Source: Sphingobacteriales bacterium
Lineage (GTDB): Bacteria > Bacteroidota > Bacteroidia > Chitinophagales > Chitinophagaceae
NCBI GenBank assembly: GCA_024640385.1
Contig: JAHEFC010000040.1
Coordinates: forward strand, 2,561-15,532
Length of the DNA: 12,972 bases
Direction: 5' to 3'
Shown here: positions 1-7,643 of the stretch, one piece after another
How positions within the stretch are numbered: position 1 is the stretch's first letter
How the letters are laid out: each line of letters begins with the position of its first letter
The notes under the pieces: model-generated
The model's input: only the letters and a program-made list of their open reading frames with translations
Databases searched by the model: none
Told to the model about the DNA's origin: nothing
Position numbers and translations under genes: made by a program

Positions 1-1023
1 ATAGGCGCAGGAAATGTGAGCATTTCAACATTTTCCTCTTTACCAGACGAAAAATTACAGGTTTTAGAAAGGTTTAGAAACGTTTTTCAACTTCCGTATC
101 AGAGGTACCACGACATTGAGATCGCTGTAGCCCAATCGGAACAGGCAAGGCTGAATTTAATTCAAATTCAAACTGAAAAAAAACGAGCTGAAGACGCACT
201 TGCAATTTTGAAAGCTACCCAGACACAACTCATCCAATCAGAAAAACTCGCCTCTCTCGGCGAACTCACCGCAGGCATTGCTCATGAGATACAGAACCCG
301 TTGAACTTCGTTAATAATTTCTCGGAGATTAACTTAGAACTGGCTGCTGAGATCAATGATGCCGCAGAGAAAGGTGACCTGGAAGAAGTGAAAGCGCTGA
401 CTGCTGATATCCGGACCAACCAGGAAAAGATCCGCGAACACGGCAAACGTGCAGATGCCATTGTAAAAGGCATGCTACAACACAGCCAGAAAGGCAGCGG
501 CGTAAAAGAACTCACCGACATCAATGCCCTGGCCGATGAATATCTTCGCCTGGCTTTTCACGGTATGCGCGCGAAGGACAAATCGTTCAATGCCACCATC
601 AAAACAGATTTCGATCAGAGTATTGGCAACATCAACATCATCCCGCAGGATATTGGTCGCGTACTCCTCAACCTGATCAACAACGCATTCTATGCAGTGA
701 ATGAAAAGAAGAAAAAGGCGGATGAAGGCTATGATCCGATAGTAACGGTAAGCACACGGTTGGTCGATGCGTCAAATAATTCGCCAATCCGCCAATCCGA
801 CAATTCGATAATTATTTCGGTGCAAGACAATGGAAATGGAATTCCCGAGAATAACCGAAATAAGATCTTCCAGCCCTTCTTCACCACCAAGCCCACGGGT
901 GAGGGTACCGGATTGGGATTGAGTTTGAGTTACGATATCGTGAAGGCACATGGCGGAGCGATCAGTGTGGAGAGTATTGAGGGTGAAGGGACTGTTTTCA
1001 CGGTCACCTTGTCCAATAGTTAA
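1..1023 (+). CDS. HK1: C-terminal part of a sensor histidine kinase, 5' end outside window
   Basis: This is a cytoplasmic histidine-kinase transmitter. The reading frame is open to base 1; the first possible start is a GTG at 16 (335 aa from there), with no convincing start context. The leading residues (LERFRNVFQLPYQRYHDIEI) resemble the linker that follows GAF- or SnoaL-type sensor domains in Bacteroidota kinases, so I infer that a sensor lies upstream. Counting from the GTG, a coiled coil covers about residues 40-78. The phosphoacceptor is His90 in [10 protein letters not shown], the N box [14 protein letters not shown] starts at about 215, G1 DNGNGIP at 271, the F box [11 protein letters not shown] follows, and G2 [11 protein letters not shown] is at about 295. 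No TM segment is visible in the part present. Loop A (about residues 108-130) lacks the CACAGAG-type repeat of the other four kinases, while loop B carries the AATTCGCC-type repeat. The last codons and stop run into another copy of that repeat. Confidence 0.9.
   Translation: MGAGNVSISTFSSLPDEKLQVLERFRNVFQLPYQRYHDIEIAVAQSEQARLNLIQIQTEKKRAEDALAILKATQTQLIQSEKLASLGELTAGIAHEIQNPLNFVNNFSEINLELAAEINDAAEKGDLEEVKALTADIRTNQEKIREHGKRADAIVKGMLQHSQKGSGVKELTDINALADEYLRLAFHGMRAKDKSFNATIKTDFDQSIGNINIIPQDIGRVLLNLINNAFYAVNEKKKKADEGYDPIVTVSTRLVDASNNSPIRQSDNSIIISVQDNGNGIPENNRNKIFQPFFTTKPTGEGTGLGLSLSYDIVKAHGGAISVESIEGEGTVFTVTLSNS
777..816 (+). repeat. AATTCGCCAAT-type repeat translated in HK1 loop B
   Basis: Units such as AATTCGCCAATCCGCCAAT and AATTCGATAATTATT follow one another inside the ATPase domain of HK1. 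They encode NNSPIRQSDNSIIIS just before the G1 box. HK4 and HK5 carry a related block at the same place; HK2 and HK3 do not. Confidence 0.6.
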
Positions 1024-1050
1024 TTGGCGTATTGGTTCACTGGCTAATTC
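1013..1050 (+). repeat. AATTGGC-type repeat spanning the HK1 stop codon
   Basis: The stretch contains CCAATAGTTAATTGGCG, ATTGG and TGGCTAATTCCG, which are variants (partly reverse-complement) of the repeat seen in loop B of HK1, HK4 and HK5. It supplies the last residues (SNS) and the TAA stop of HK1, whose tail therefore differs from the others (LPTS, IPV, LPI). Confidence 0.5.
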
Positions 1051-1167
1051 CGATTGTACAAAGAAATATTCAAATCGGAACCAGGTAAAAACGTGCAGTT
1101 CTTGCTTTTATTCGGACTTTCTACGTCTACTTTTATTCCTAACTTGACCATTAGAAAAAGAGTGCAG

Positions 1168-1998
1168 ATGAAAAATGAAGTGAAGTTATTTGAGCAGCAA
1201 AAAGTACGAACTCATTGGGATGAGAATGAGGGGAAATGGTATTTCTCTGTTATTGATGTGGTTTCGATATTAACTGAAAGTGTTAACCCAAGAGATTACT
1301 GGTTTAAAATGAAAGTAAGGGTTAAAACTGAAGATGGTCTTGAACTGTCGACAGTTTGTCGACAATTGAAAATGAAAGCCACAGATGGCAAAATGAGAGA
1401 GACGGATGTTGCAGAAACACAAGTACTGCTGCGTATCATTCAATCCATCCCCTCGCCCAAAGCAGAGCCCTTCAAACAATGGCTGGCGAAAGTGGGCTAC
1501 GAACGGATGCAGGAAATTGCCGACCCAGAACAGAGCCTCGACCGGGCAAGAGAAAACTGGCAGAAGCTGGGTAGAAGTGAAAAATGGATACAACAACGAA
1601 TGACCGGTCAGGAAACCAGAAATAAACTAACCGATTATTGGAAGCAAAGTGGTGTCGAAAAATCAGATGAGTTTGCATTCTTAACAAACATCATTCATAC
1701 GGAATGGGCAGGTCTTTCTGTACAAGAACACAAAAACCTCAAAGGATTAAAAGCGCAAAACCTCCGGGACCACATGAGCGAAGCTGAATTGATCTTTACC
1801 GCATTGGCAGAATTATCTACAAGACAAATTGCAGAAACCGAAAAGGCAAAAGGATTGAAGCAAAATGCTGTAGCTGGAAAAAAAGGTGGAAAAATCGCAA
1901 AAGATGCCAGGCTTGCTTTGGAAGATAAAACTGGAAGAAAAGTAATCACCGGCGAAAACTTTTTACCTCCTCCTAAGCAAAACAAGAAGTTAAAATGA
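1168..1998 (+). CDS. Bro-N domain protein, DinD-like
   Basis: This is a 276-aa soluble protein with an N-terminal Bro-N region (about residues 8-115, including WYFSVIDVVSILTES and the core SIPSPKAEPFKQWLAKVGYE). The C-terminal half resembles the DNA-damage-inducible DinD group (EHKNLKGLKAQNLRDHMSEAE, then GGKIAKDARLALEDKTGRKV near the end). Bro-N domains are found in phage and viral DNA-binding proteins; E. coli DinD acts on RecA filaments. A DNA-binding or repair-related role here is inference. A TTG at 1054 would add 38 residues unlike the family, so I chose the ATG at 1168, where the Bro-N-like sequence begins. I saw no clear LexA-type operator upstream. The gene sits between two kinases, and its TGA is only 6 nt before the HK2 ATG, so the two may be co-translated. 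Such genes are often mobile, so a late insertion into the array is plausible. Confidence 0.82.
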   Translation: MKNEVKLFEQQKVRTHWDENEGKWYFSVIDVVSILTESVNPRDYWFKMKVRVKTEDGLELSTVCRQLKMKATDGKMRETDVAETQVLLRIIQSIPSPKAEPFKQWLAKVGYERMQEIADPEQSLDRARENWQKLGRSEKWIQQRMTGQETRNKLTDYWKQSGVEKSDEFAFLTNIIHTEWAGLSVQEHKNLKGLKAQNLRDHMSEAELIFTALAELSTRQIAETEKAKGLKQNAVAGKKGGKIAKDARLALEDKTGRKVITGENFLPPPKQNKKLK

Positions 1999-2004
1999 GG
2001 TGAT
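1997..2004 (+). promoter_or_regulatory. Shine-Dalgarno-like sequence before HK2
   Basis: GAGGTGAT overlaps the stop of the Bro-N gene and directly precedes the HK2 ATG at 2005. GAGG lies 4 nt from the start codon, which is tight. It stands out because the other genes here lack any such motif, and it fits reinitiation after the upstream stop. Confidence 0.35.
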
Positions 2005-5000
2005 ATGCCCAAACCAAAACTGATTTCTCTCCTAATTCTATTCGTCTCACTTACCGGCAACCTGTTTTCACAGCAACCGCAGTTTAACATCGCAGTAGCT
2101 GAAAAAACACATAGTTATGGGAACGTATATGGGATCTCACAGGATCTGCAGGGATATATCTGGTTCACCAGTTTTTCATCAGGACTTATACGCTTCGATG
2201 GAAGAGAATTCAAACGGTATAAACACGATCCCGAAAACCCCAATTCACCCGCGAGCAACATGATCCTCTCTATGGCAGTGGATTCATCAGGAATGATATG
2301 GTTGGGAACCATTGGATCGGGCCTCGACAAATTCGACCCCGCAACAAACACCTTCACGCATTTCCGGCATAAAGACGATGATTCATCAAGTGTTGTATCT
2401 GATACGGTGACTGCAGTGATCGCTGACCGTACCGGAAAAATATACATTGGCACAGAAAAAGGGTTGGATCGATACGACAATAAGACCGGAAAATTTTCCC
2501 GTATCAAAAGAAGCCCGATTGAAAATACTTCGATCAGTAGTGCAGTGATATTTGAAATTTATGAAGACAGCAAAGGCAAGATCTGGTTTGGATCCATTGC
2601 GCCTGAACCAACAAAACCAACTGGTTCTGGCGGGCTTTTCAGCTATGACCCATTGAATGAAAAAATCACTTATTATGGTGCTGATCCGGCTGACAAGAAT
2701 AAACTGATCAACCCCTATGTCGCTGCCATATTTGAAGACAGCAAGGGTAATTTCTGGGTTGGTACAAATGGAGATGGGCTACATACACTGGACAGGTCAA
2801 CGGGGAAGTTCACCCGCTATCCGTATGATGCATCCCGCCCTGAAAAATTAAGTCGTCCGGTTCTGGGTAACAGTGAACAGGACTTTATCAGTTTCATAAA
2901 GGAAGATCTTACCGGAAAGATCTGGATAGGTTCTATGATGGGTGGCATCAACAGTTACGATCCGGCTACCCAGAAAATCACACATTTCGGTACAGTGGCA
3001 GATGAAAAAAAGAAGCCCCTTTTTGCCAAAGACACGCTATCCGGGTTTAAAGATATCGGGGCCCTGAGGGCTTTCCTGGCAAAAGACGGAATGCTATGGA
3101 TTACCGGGACCACTAGCAATATCTACACCATGACCTATGGCCGGAAAAACATTCCCTATTTCCCCCATAACGAAGCGGTCAATTCATTTTACCTCGAACC
3201 AGGTGGGAACATGTTATGGTTCGGGACCGATAAAGGACTGGTGAGAAAAAATCTGGAAACCCAGGAGACAAAGGTCTGGTCGCACGATCCCAAAAACAGC
3301 AACAGCATCAACAAGAATACGGTAGTGGATATCCAGCCCGATGAACAGGGAAAACTTTGGCTGGCCACGCACGAGGGAGGCATGGATCATTTCGATCCCA
3401 AAACGGGTAACTCGGTCCATTACATCATGGATAGCACCAAACCCGATGGCATTGGCATCAATGGCTTGCACTGTATTTATATTGAAAATGAAAAACATCT
3501 TTGGGTAGGTGGCGAAGTAGGCCTCTCGCGTATGGATCGGGCAACAGGTAAATTCATCACGTTCAAGTATGATGGCAAGGACTCTTCTAAACTGATCAAC
3601 GCTGCAGTATTCAGTATTACGAAAGACAGAAAAAACAATATCTGGATCGCCACCAGTACAAGTTTGAAAAAATTCAACCCCGATAAAGGAAATTTTTCAA
3701 CCTATCTGAAAGAATATGTTGTAAAGTCAGTTTTTAAAGATGCCGGCGGGAGACTTTGGGCAGGTACCATGAGCGGACTTTTTTATCTGGATGAAGAAAA
3801 CGATCAGTTCAGGTCATTCACCACGCCTAACGCTCCCAATGGTATTGAACAGATCTTAAGTATCCTGGAAGACAATGATAAAAATCTCTGGATCAGCACT
3901 TCCAATTCCATTGTAAGATTGAATGCGGCCCGCGATAATTTCAGGCTGTATAATGCAGACTACGGTATCCTTTCATCGAGTTGGAACTGGCTCAACAACT
4001 ATAAAGCAGCAGATGGTCGTTTATTCATTGGCGGTAGTAAAGGATACTATCAGATCAACCCGGGAGATATTGTTGACAAGAGAATTCCGCATACATTGAA
4101 TTTCTCCGGGTTGAAGATCGGGGATAAGGAGATCTATCCTGCTGAGAATGGTATCATCTCCGTGCCATTCTCCAAACTGGAAAAGATCGAATTGCCTTTC
4201 AGCCAGAATACGTTTACCGTAGATTTCAATGCAGTGGATTTTTACGCTGCGGGTGAGATCAGATATTTCTACATGCTGGAAGGATTTGAGAAAGACTGGC
4301 ACGACATAGGCTCAGAGCACAAAGCCTCTTATTTTGGTGTGCCTCCCGGGAACTATACACTGCGTATCCGAGCTATCAACAGTGAAGGAAGTTTGGCAGA
4401 GAAACAAATGATCATTGTTATCACGCCGCCCTGGTGGCGCACCTGGTGGGCCTATATGATCTATGCTCTGCTATTCGTATTAGCAGGCTGGGGGATCTAT
4501 AAGTATCAGAAACAGAATATCCTGGCAAAAGAAAGAAAACGGACGCAGGAAAGGGAACTGGCGCAGGCAAAAGAAATTGAAAAAGCCTATACTGAATTGA
4601 AAGCTACACAGGCGCAGCTGATCCAGGCGGAGAAGATGGCTTCGCTGGGAGAACTCACTGCCGGCATTGCGCATGAGATCCAGAACCCGCTCAACTTCGT
4701 TAATAATTTCGCTGAGGTTAACACAGAGTTGAACGCAGAGGGGCGGGATGCGATAAAGGCCGGGAATTGGGAGGACGCAGAGGAGATCTTGATGAGCATG
4801 TTGGATAATGAGAAAAAAATCCTCGAACACGGCAAACGTGCCGATGCCATCGTAAAAGGCATGTTGCAGCATAGCCGAAGCAGCACTGGCGCAAAAGAAC
4901 TCACGGACATCAATGCTTTTGCAGATGAATATTTGCGACTGGCTTACCACGGTATGCGCGCCAAAGAAAAATCCTTCAATAGTGTTTTCAGTTTTACACC

Positions 5001-5379
5001 CGATCCAAATATTGGCAAGGTCAATGTGGTTCCCCAGGATATTGGCAGGGTTTTATTGAACCTGATCAACAATGCATTTTATGCCGTATGGGAAAAAAGC
5101 AAAACCAGCGGTTCGGAATATCAACCAGCCGTGAAACTGGCAACGGTGAAAACCAACAATGGCATTGAGATCACCGTGACAGATAATGGCAATGGCATTC
5201 CGCAATCAATAAAGGATAAGATCTTCCAACCCTTCTTCACCACAAAACCCACAGGTGAGGGTACCGGGCTAGGGTTGAGTCTAAGCTATGATATTGTGAA
5301 GGCACATGGTGGGGAGATCCGGGTGGATTCCAAACAAGGCGAGGGTACTGTGTTTATGATCAGACTGCCAACATCTTGA
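2005..5379 (+). CDS. HK2: beta-propeller (Reg_prop/Y_Y_Y) sensor histidine kinase
   Basis: A 1124-aa inner-membrane kinase with a large periplasmic sensor. A signal peptide (MPKPKLISLLILFVSLTGNLF) is followed by Reg_prop blades from about 40 to 680, seen as repeated G.IW.GT...GL...D units (IWFTSFSSGLIRFD, IWLGTIGSGLDKFD, FWVGTNGDGLHTLD). A Y_Y_Y domain follows at about 740-805 (RYFYMLEGFEKDW, PPGNYTLRIRA), then one TM at about 814-835 and a coiled coil. The transmitter has phosphoacceptor His890, G1 from Asp1060 and G2 [11 protein letters not shown]. This input half matches the hybrid two-component systems that Bacteroidota use to sense polysaccharide fragments, but the protein ends after the ATPase domain, with no receiver and no AraC-type domain. 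The ligand is unknown, and no SusC/SusD or glycosidase genes are adjacent. Loop A carries the CACAGAG-type repeat; loop B is the short form. Confidence 0.93.
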   Translation: MPKPKLISLLILFVSLTGNLFSQQPQFNIAVAEKTHSYGNVYGISQDLQGYIWFTSFSSGLIRFDGREFKRYKHDPENPNSPASNMILSMAVDSSGMIWLGTIGSGLDKFDPATNTFTHFRHKDDDSSSVVSDTVTAVIADRTGKIYIGTEKGLDRYDNKTGKFSRIKRSPIENTSISSAVIFEIYEDSKGKIWFGSIAPEPTKPTGSGGLFSYDPLNEKITYYGADPADKNKLINPYVAAIFEDSKGNFWVGTNGDGLHTLDRSTGKFTRYPYDASRPEKLSRPVLGNSEQDFISFIKEDLTGKIWIGSMMGGINSYDPATQKITHFGTVADEKKKPLFAKDTLSGFKDIGALRAFLAKDGMLWITGTTSNIYTMTYGRKNIPYFPHNEAVNSFYLEPGGNMLWFGTDKGLVRKNLETQETKVWSHDPKNSNSINKNTVVDIQPDEQGKLWLATHEGGMDHFDPKTGNSVHYIMDSTKPDGIGINGLHCIYIENEKHLWVGGEVGLSRMDRATGKFITFKYDGKDSSKLINAAVFSITKDRKNNIWIATSTSLKKFNPDKGNFSTYLKEYVVKSVFKDAGGRLWAGTMSGLFYLDEENDQFRSFTTPNAPNGIEQILSILEDNDKNLWISTSNSIVRLNAARDNFRLYNADYGILSSSWNWLNNYKAADGRLFIGGSKGYYQINPGDIVDKRIPHTLNFSGLKIGDKEIYPAENGIISVPFSKLEKIELPFSQNTFTVDFNAVDFYAAGEIRYFYMLEGFEKDWHDIGSEHKASYFGVPPGNYTLRIRAINSEGSLAEKQMIIVITPPWWRTWWAYMIYALLFVLAGWGIYKYQKQNILAKERKRTQERELAQAKEIEKAYTELKATQAQLIQAEKMASLGELTAGIAHEIQNPLNFVNNFAEVNTELNAEGRDAIKAGNWEDAEEILMSMLDNEKKILEHGKRADAIVKGMLQHSRSSTGAKELTDINAFADEYLRLAYHGMRAKEKSFNSVFSFTPDPNIGKVNVVPQDIGRVLLNLINNAFYAVWEKSKTSGSEYQPAVKLATVKTNNGIEITVTDNGNGIPQSIKDKIFQPFFTTKPTGEGTGLGLSLSYDIVKAHGGEIRVDSKQGEGTVFMIRLPTS
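4672..4731 (+). repeat. 60-nt tract shared with HK4 (HK2 copy)
   Basis: From the phosphoacceptor codon through 20 codons, this tract differs from HK4 8832-8891 at one position (GTT versus GTG). The flanking upstream codons show several synonymous differences. The identity includes third positions, where the other three kinases differ. Confidence 0.8.
4721..4783 (+). repeat. CACAGAG-type repeat translated in HK2 loop A
   Basis: ACACAGAG, ACGCAGAGGGG and GGACGCAGAGGAG are spaced through the loop between the two helices of the dimerisation/phosphotransfer hairpin. They encode TELNAEG...GNWEDAEEI. HK5 has the closest relative of this version. Confidence 0.55.
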
Positions 5380-5442
5380 AAACGGCAAATGCCTGGAATT
5401 CTCCCCAAAACGGCCCAAGGATGCACCTTTTAAGTATCTAAC

Positions 5443-5468
5443 TCCATAAAAAACATGCTTTTTATGGA
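5443..5468. terminator. Hairpin downstream of HK2, possible terminator
   Basis: A perfect 10-bp inverted repeat, TCCATAAAAA and TTTTTATGGA, is separated by a 6-nt loop. It lies 64 nt after the HK2 stop. The stem is AT-rich and has no clear T-tract after it, so termination is possible but not certain. It would separate HK2 transcription from HK3. Confidence 0.35.
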
Positions 5469-5536
5469 ATATAATTGATTGATCCTTTGCCAAACTGCCG
5501 AAAAAGCAGCTCGGGCGGTTAATGAAAAACAGGGAA

Positions 5537-5553
5537 CCGAATTCATTATTCGG
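5537..5553. other. Small inverted repeat upstream of HK3
   Basis: CCGAAT and ATTCGG flank a 5-nt spacer, 24 nt before the HK3 start codon. It could be an operator half-site pair or chance; no matching copy was noticed elsewhere in the window. Confidence 0.2.
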
Positions 5554-5577
5554 CTGTCAAATGTATAAATTCAGTAT

Positions 5578-7620
5578 ATGAAAATATTCCGGACAGGAAT
5601 ATGGTTTGTCCTCTTATTGCCCTGCCTGGCGTCAGCCCAGCTGATCAATACTGACAGCCTTGTTCGCGAAACCAATGCGGCGCAAAACGATACAACAAAA
5701 ATTATTGGCCTACGCAGGCTGGCCCGTTTATATGCTGAATCGAATCCGGACAGTTCTTATCGCTTTAGTGAACAGCTCCTTACCCTGGCCAGGAAATTAA
5801 ATATGCCGATTGAAGAGGCCTGTGCATTGAGAGAGATGGGCTATGCGCACCTGAATAAAGGCAATTATCCCCGCTCTTTAAAGACCTTACTGACCGCCCT
5901 CGCGCTTCTTGAAAACCCGGCCATCGAGTCCCATGCCCTTGTAGGAAAATTCGCAGGCGACGATGAACTGATGTACCATAAAGCATCGCCAAAAGACCAA
6001 CGATTCAACCAGCTCGCATTTACCAACCAGATACTTGGTATTTTATACGCCAATTCAAACAATTATGAAAAAGCGCTCTACTACCATCAGGTGGCCAGGG
6101 AATTTGCAGATCAGTCAGGAAATATTGCTATGTCCAGCATTATCCATATGACCATGAACAGGGTCTACCTCAACCTCAAAAAAAAGGATTCGGCGCTTTA
6201 TGTAATTAAAAGAGCCTACGAGCTGTCGATACAGTCAAATTACAGGCAATACCTGGGCAGCGCTCTGTTGAATATGGGGCGCACTTATGCCTCGCTCGGA
6301 GATACTTCTTTAGCTAATGAATACTACAGAAAATCGCTGGTGGCCAGCGCAGAACAGGGTTATTATCGTGGAATGGTTGCCAGTGATCTTTTATTGGGCG
6401 ACTATTACACCCAAACAGGAAAAACCGATTCCGCCTTTTATTTTATTAATAATGCCCTGGCGGCTTCTCAGAACCTGGATGCCCCCGATCTCTTATTGCG
6501 TTGCTATACTTCACTCACACGTTATTATCTTACTGCCGGCAATAATGACAGCACTGTAAAATACCAGGCCCTGATCATTAAGATCAATGAGAATCTTTTC
6601 AATGCCAAGCAGGCTCAGCAGTTTCAGAATATTGATTTCGAGGAACAACAGCGGGTCAGGGAAATAGAAACCGCGCAAAAGGCATTGCAGGCTAAATGGC
6701 TCACCTTTTCGCTGTTGGCCGGGCTGACCACATTCCTGGTCATCGCTGTTCTGCAATGGCGCAACAGCAGTCAGCGGCGGAAAGCCAATCAGCTTTTATC
6801 TGTTCAAAAAACTGAACTGGAATCCGCTTTATCCACATTAAAATCAACCCAGGCACAGCTGATTCAGTCAGAAAAAATGGCCTCACTCGGTGAACTCACG
6901 GCAGGGATCGCGCATGAGATAGAGAATCCGCTGAATTTTGTGAACAATTTCTCAGAAGTGAACACAGAGCTATTCACAGAGTTACGAGAAACACTGAGAC
7001 AAGGAGAGAGACACGGAGACGCAGAAGAGATCATGAATTCATTGGCTGAGAATAATGAAAAAATCCTCCAGCACGGCAAACGCGCCGATGCCATTGTGAA
7101 GTCGATGCTCCAGCACTCTCACAGCACAAAAGGAGAAAAAGAGCTCACCGATATCAATAAACTCGTTGATGAATACCTTCGCCTTGCTTATCATGGCATG
7201 CGTGCCAGGGATAAATCCTTTAACACCGAATTCAGGTTCACAGAGGAACCCGGTATTGCCATGATCAGCATCGTACCACAGGATATCGGGAGAGTGATCC
7301 TGAACCTGGTCAACAATGCATTTTACGCTGTTGAGGAAAAAAGCAAAACGGCAGGCTCTTCTTACCAACCCATGGTTTCCGTGGCTACCAAAAGATCAGA
7401 TAAATGCGTTGAGATCTTCGTAGCCGATAACGGGAACGGCATCCCCGATGCTATTAAAAGCAAGATCTTCCAACCCTTCTTCACCACCAAACCTACCGGC
7501 CAGGGAACGGGCCTGGGGCTCTCATTAAGTTATGATATCGTGAAAGCGCATGGGGGTGAGATCAAAGTGGAAAGTAAGGAGGGGGAAGGCTCCGCATTTA
7601 TCATTACTATACCCGTTTGA
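5578..7620 (+). CDS. HK3: TPR-type sensor histidine kinase
   Basis: A 680-aa membrane kinase. It has a signal peptide ([20 protein letters not shown]), then TPR-like helical pairs over about residues 25-360 ([52 protein letters not shown]), predicted to lie in the periplasm. One TM follows at about 374-392 ([20 protein letters not shown]), then a coiled coil and the transmitter: His446, the N box, G1 from Asp617 and G2 [11 protein letters not shown]. The residue after the H box is altered (HEIENP instead of HEIQNP), unlike the other four. TPR kinases are common in Bacteroidota, but their signals are mostly unknown. Loop A has the long CACAGAG/CACGGAG form and loop B the short form. A 198-nt spacer with a hairpin separates it from HK2, so it may have its own promoter. 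HK4 follows almost directly, suggesting one transcript. Confidence 0.92.
   Translation: MKIFRTGIWFVLLLPCLASAQLINTDSLVRETNAAQNDTTKIIGLRRLARLYAESNPDSSYRFSEQLLTLARKLNMPIEEACALREMGYAHLNKGNYPRSLKTLLTALALLENPAIESHALVGKFAGDDELMYHKASPKDQRFNQLAFTNQILGILYANSNNYEKALYYHQVAREFADQSGNIAMSSIIHMTMNRVYLNLKKKDSALYVIKRAYELSIQSNYRQYLGSALLNMGRTYASLGDTSLANEYYRKSLVASAEQGYYRGMVASDLLLGDYYTQTGKTDSAFYFINNALAASQNLDAPDLLLRCYTSLTRYYLTAGNNDSTVKYQALIIKINENLFNAKQAQQFQNIDFEEQQRVREIETAQKALQAKWLTFSLLAGLTTFLVIAVLQWRNSSQRRKANQLLSVQKTELESALSTLKSTQAQLIQSEKMASLGELTAGIAHEIENPLNFVNNFSEVNTELFTELRETLRQGERHGDAEEIMNSLAENNEKILQHGKRADAIVKSMLQHSHSTKGEKELTDINKLVDEYLRLAYHGMRARDKSFNTEFRFTEEPGIAMISIVPQDIGRVILNLVNNAFYAVEEKSKTAGSSYQPMVSVATKRSDKCVEIFVADNGNGIPDAIKSKIFQPFFTTKPTGQGTGLGLSLSYDIVKAHGGEIKVESKEGEGSAFIITIPV
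6961..7030 (+). repeat. CACAGAG/CACGGAG-type repeat translated in HK3 loop A
   Basis: The units AACACAGAG, TTCACAGAG, ACACTGAG, AGAGACACGGAG and ACGCAGAAGAG follow one another. They encode [20 protein letters not shown] between the two helices of the phosphotransfer hairpin. The closest relative is in HK4. Confidence 0.6.
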
Positions 7621-7643
7621 CAGAATATTTTTTATCTTATACA

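Noticed and set aside
282..524. Antisense ORFs with similar proteins (MxSVxSF...) recurring opposite each kinase, also at 4587-4913, 8768-9076 and 12357-12689.
   Set aside because: They look like a conserved family but are mirrors of the conserved His-box region on the coding strand; they have no own start context, and their similarity is fully explained by the kinase paralogy.
1102..1135. Bacteroidota-like promoter (TTG, then TACTTTTA) before the Bro-N gene.
   Set aside because: One mismatch in the -7 element, but the spacer of 23 nt is longer than the usual 19-20 or so; too weak to call.
1054..1167. TTG start giving a 38-residue extension of the Bro-N protein.
   Set aside because: The extension does not resemble the family, whose typical N-terminus begins at the ATG 1168.
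4480..4950. Longer antisense ORFs (also 12520-12960 and 9027-9347).
   Set aside because: They lie entirely opposite well-supported kinase domains, and no independent family features are visible.
5443..5468. Riboswitch or small RNA in the spacer before HK3.
   Set aside because: Only one simple AT-rich hairpin is seen; no multi-helix structure or known motif was recognised.
7617..7643. TTG start of HK4 overlapping the HK3 stop.
   Set aside because: The ATG at 7644 gives a complete signal peptide, and nothing favours the TTG except overlap.
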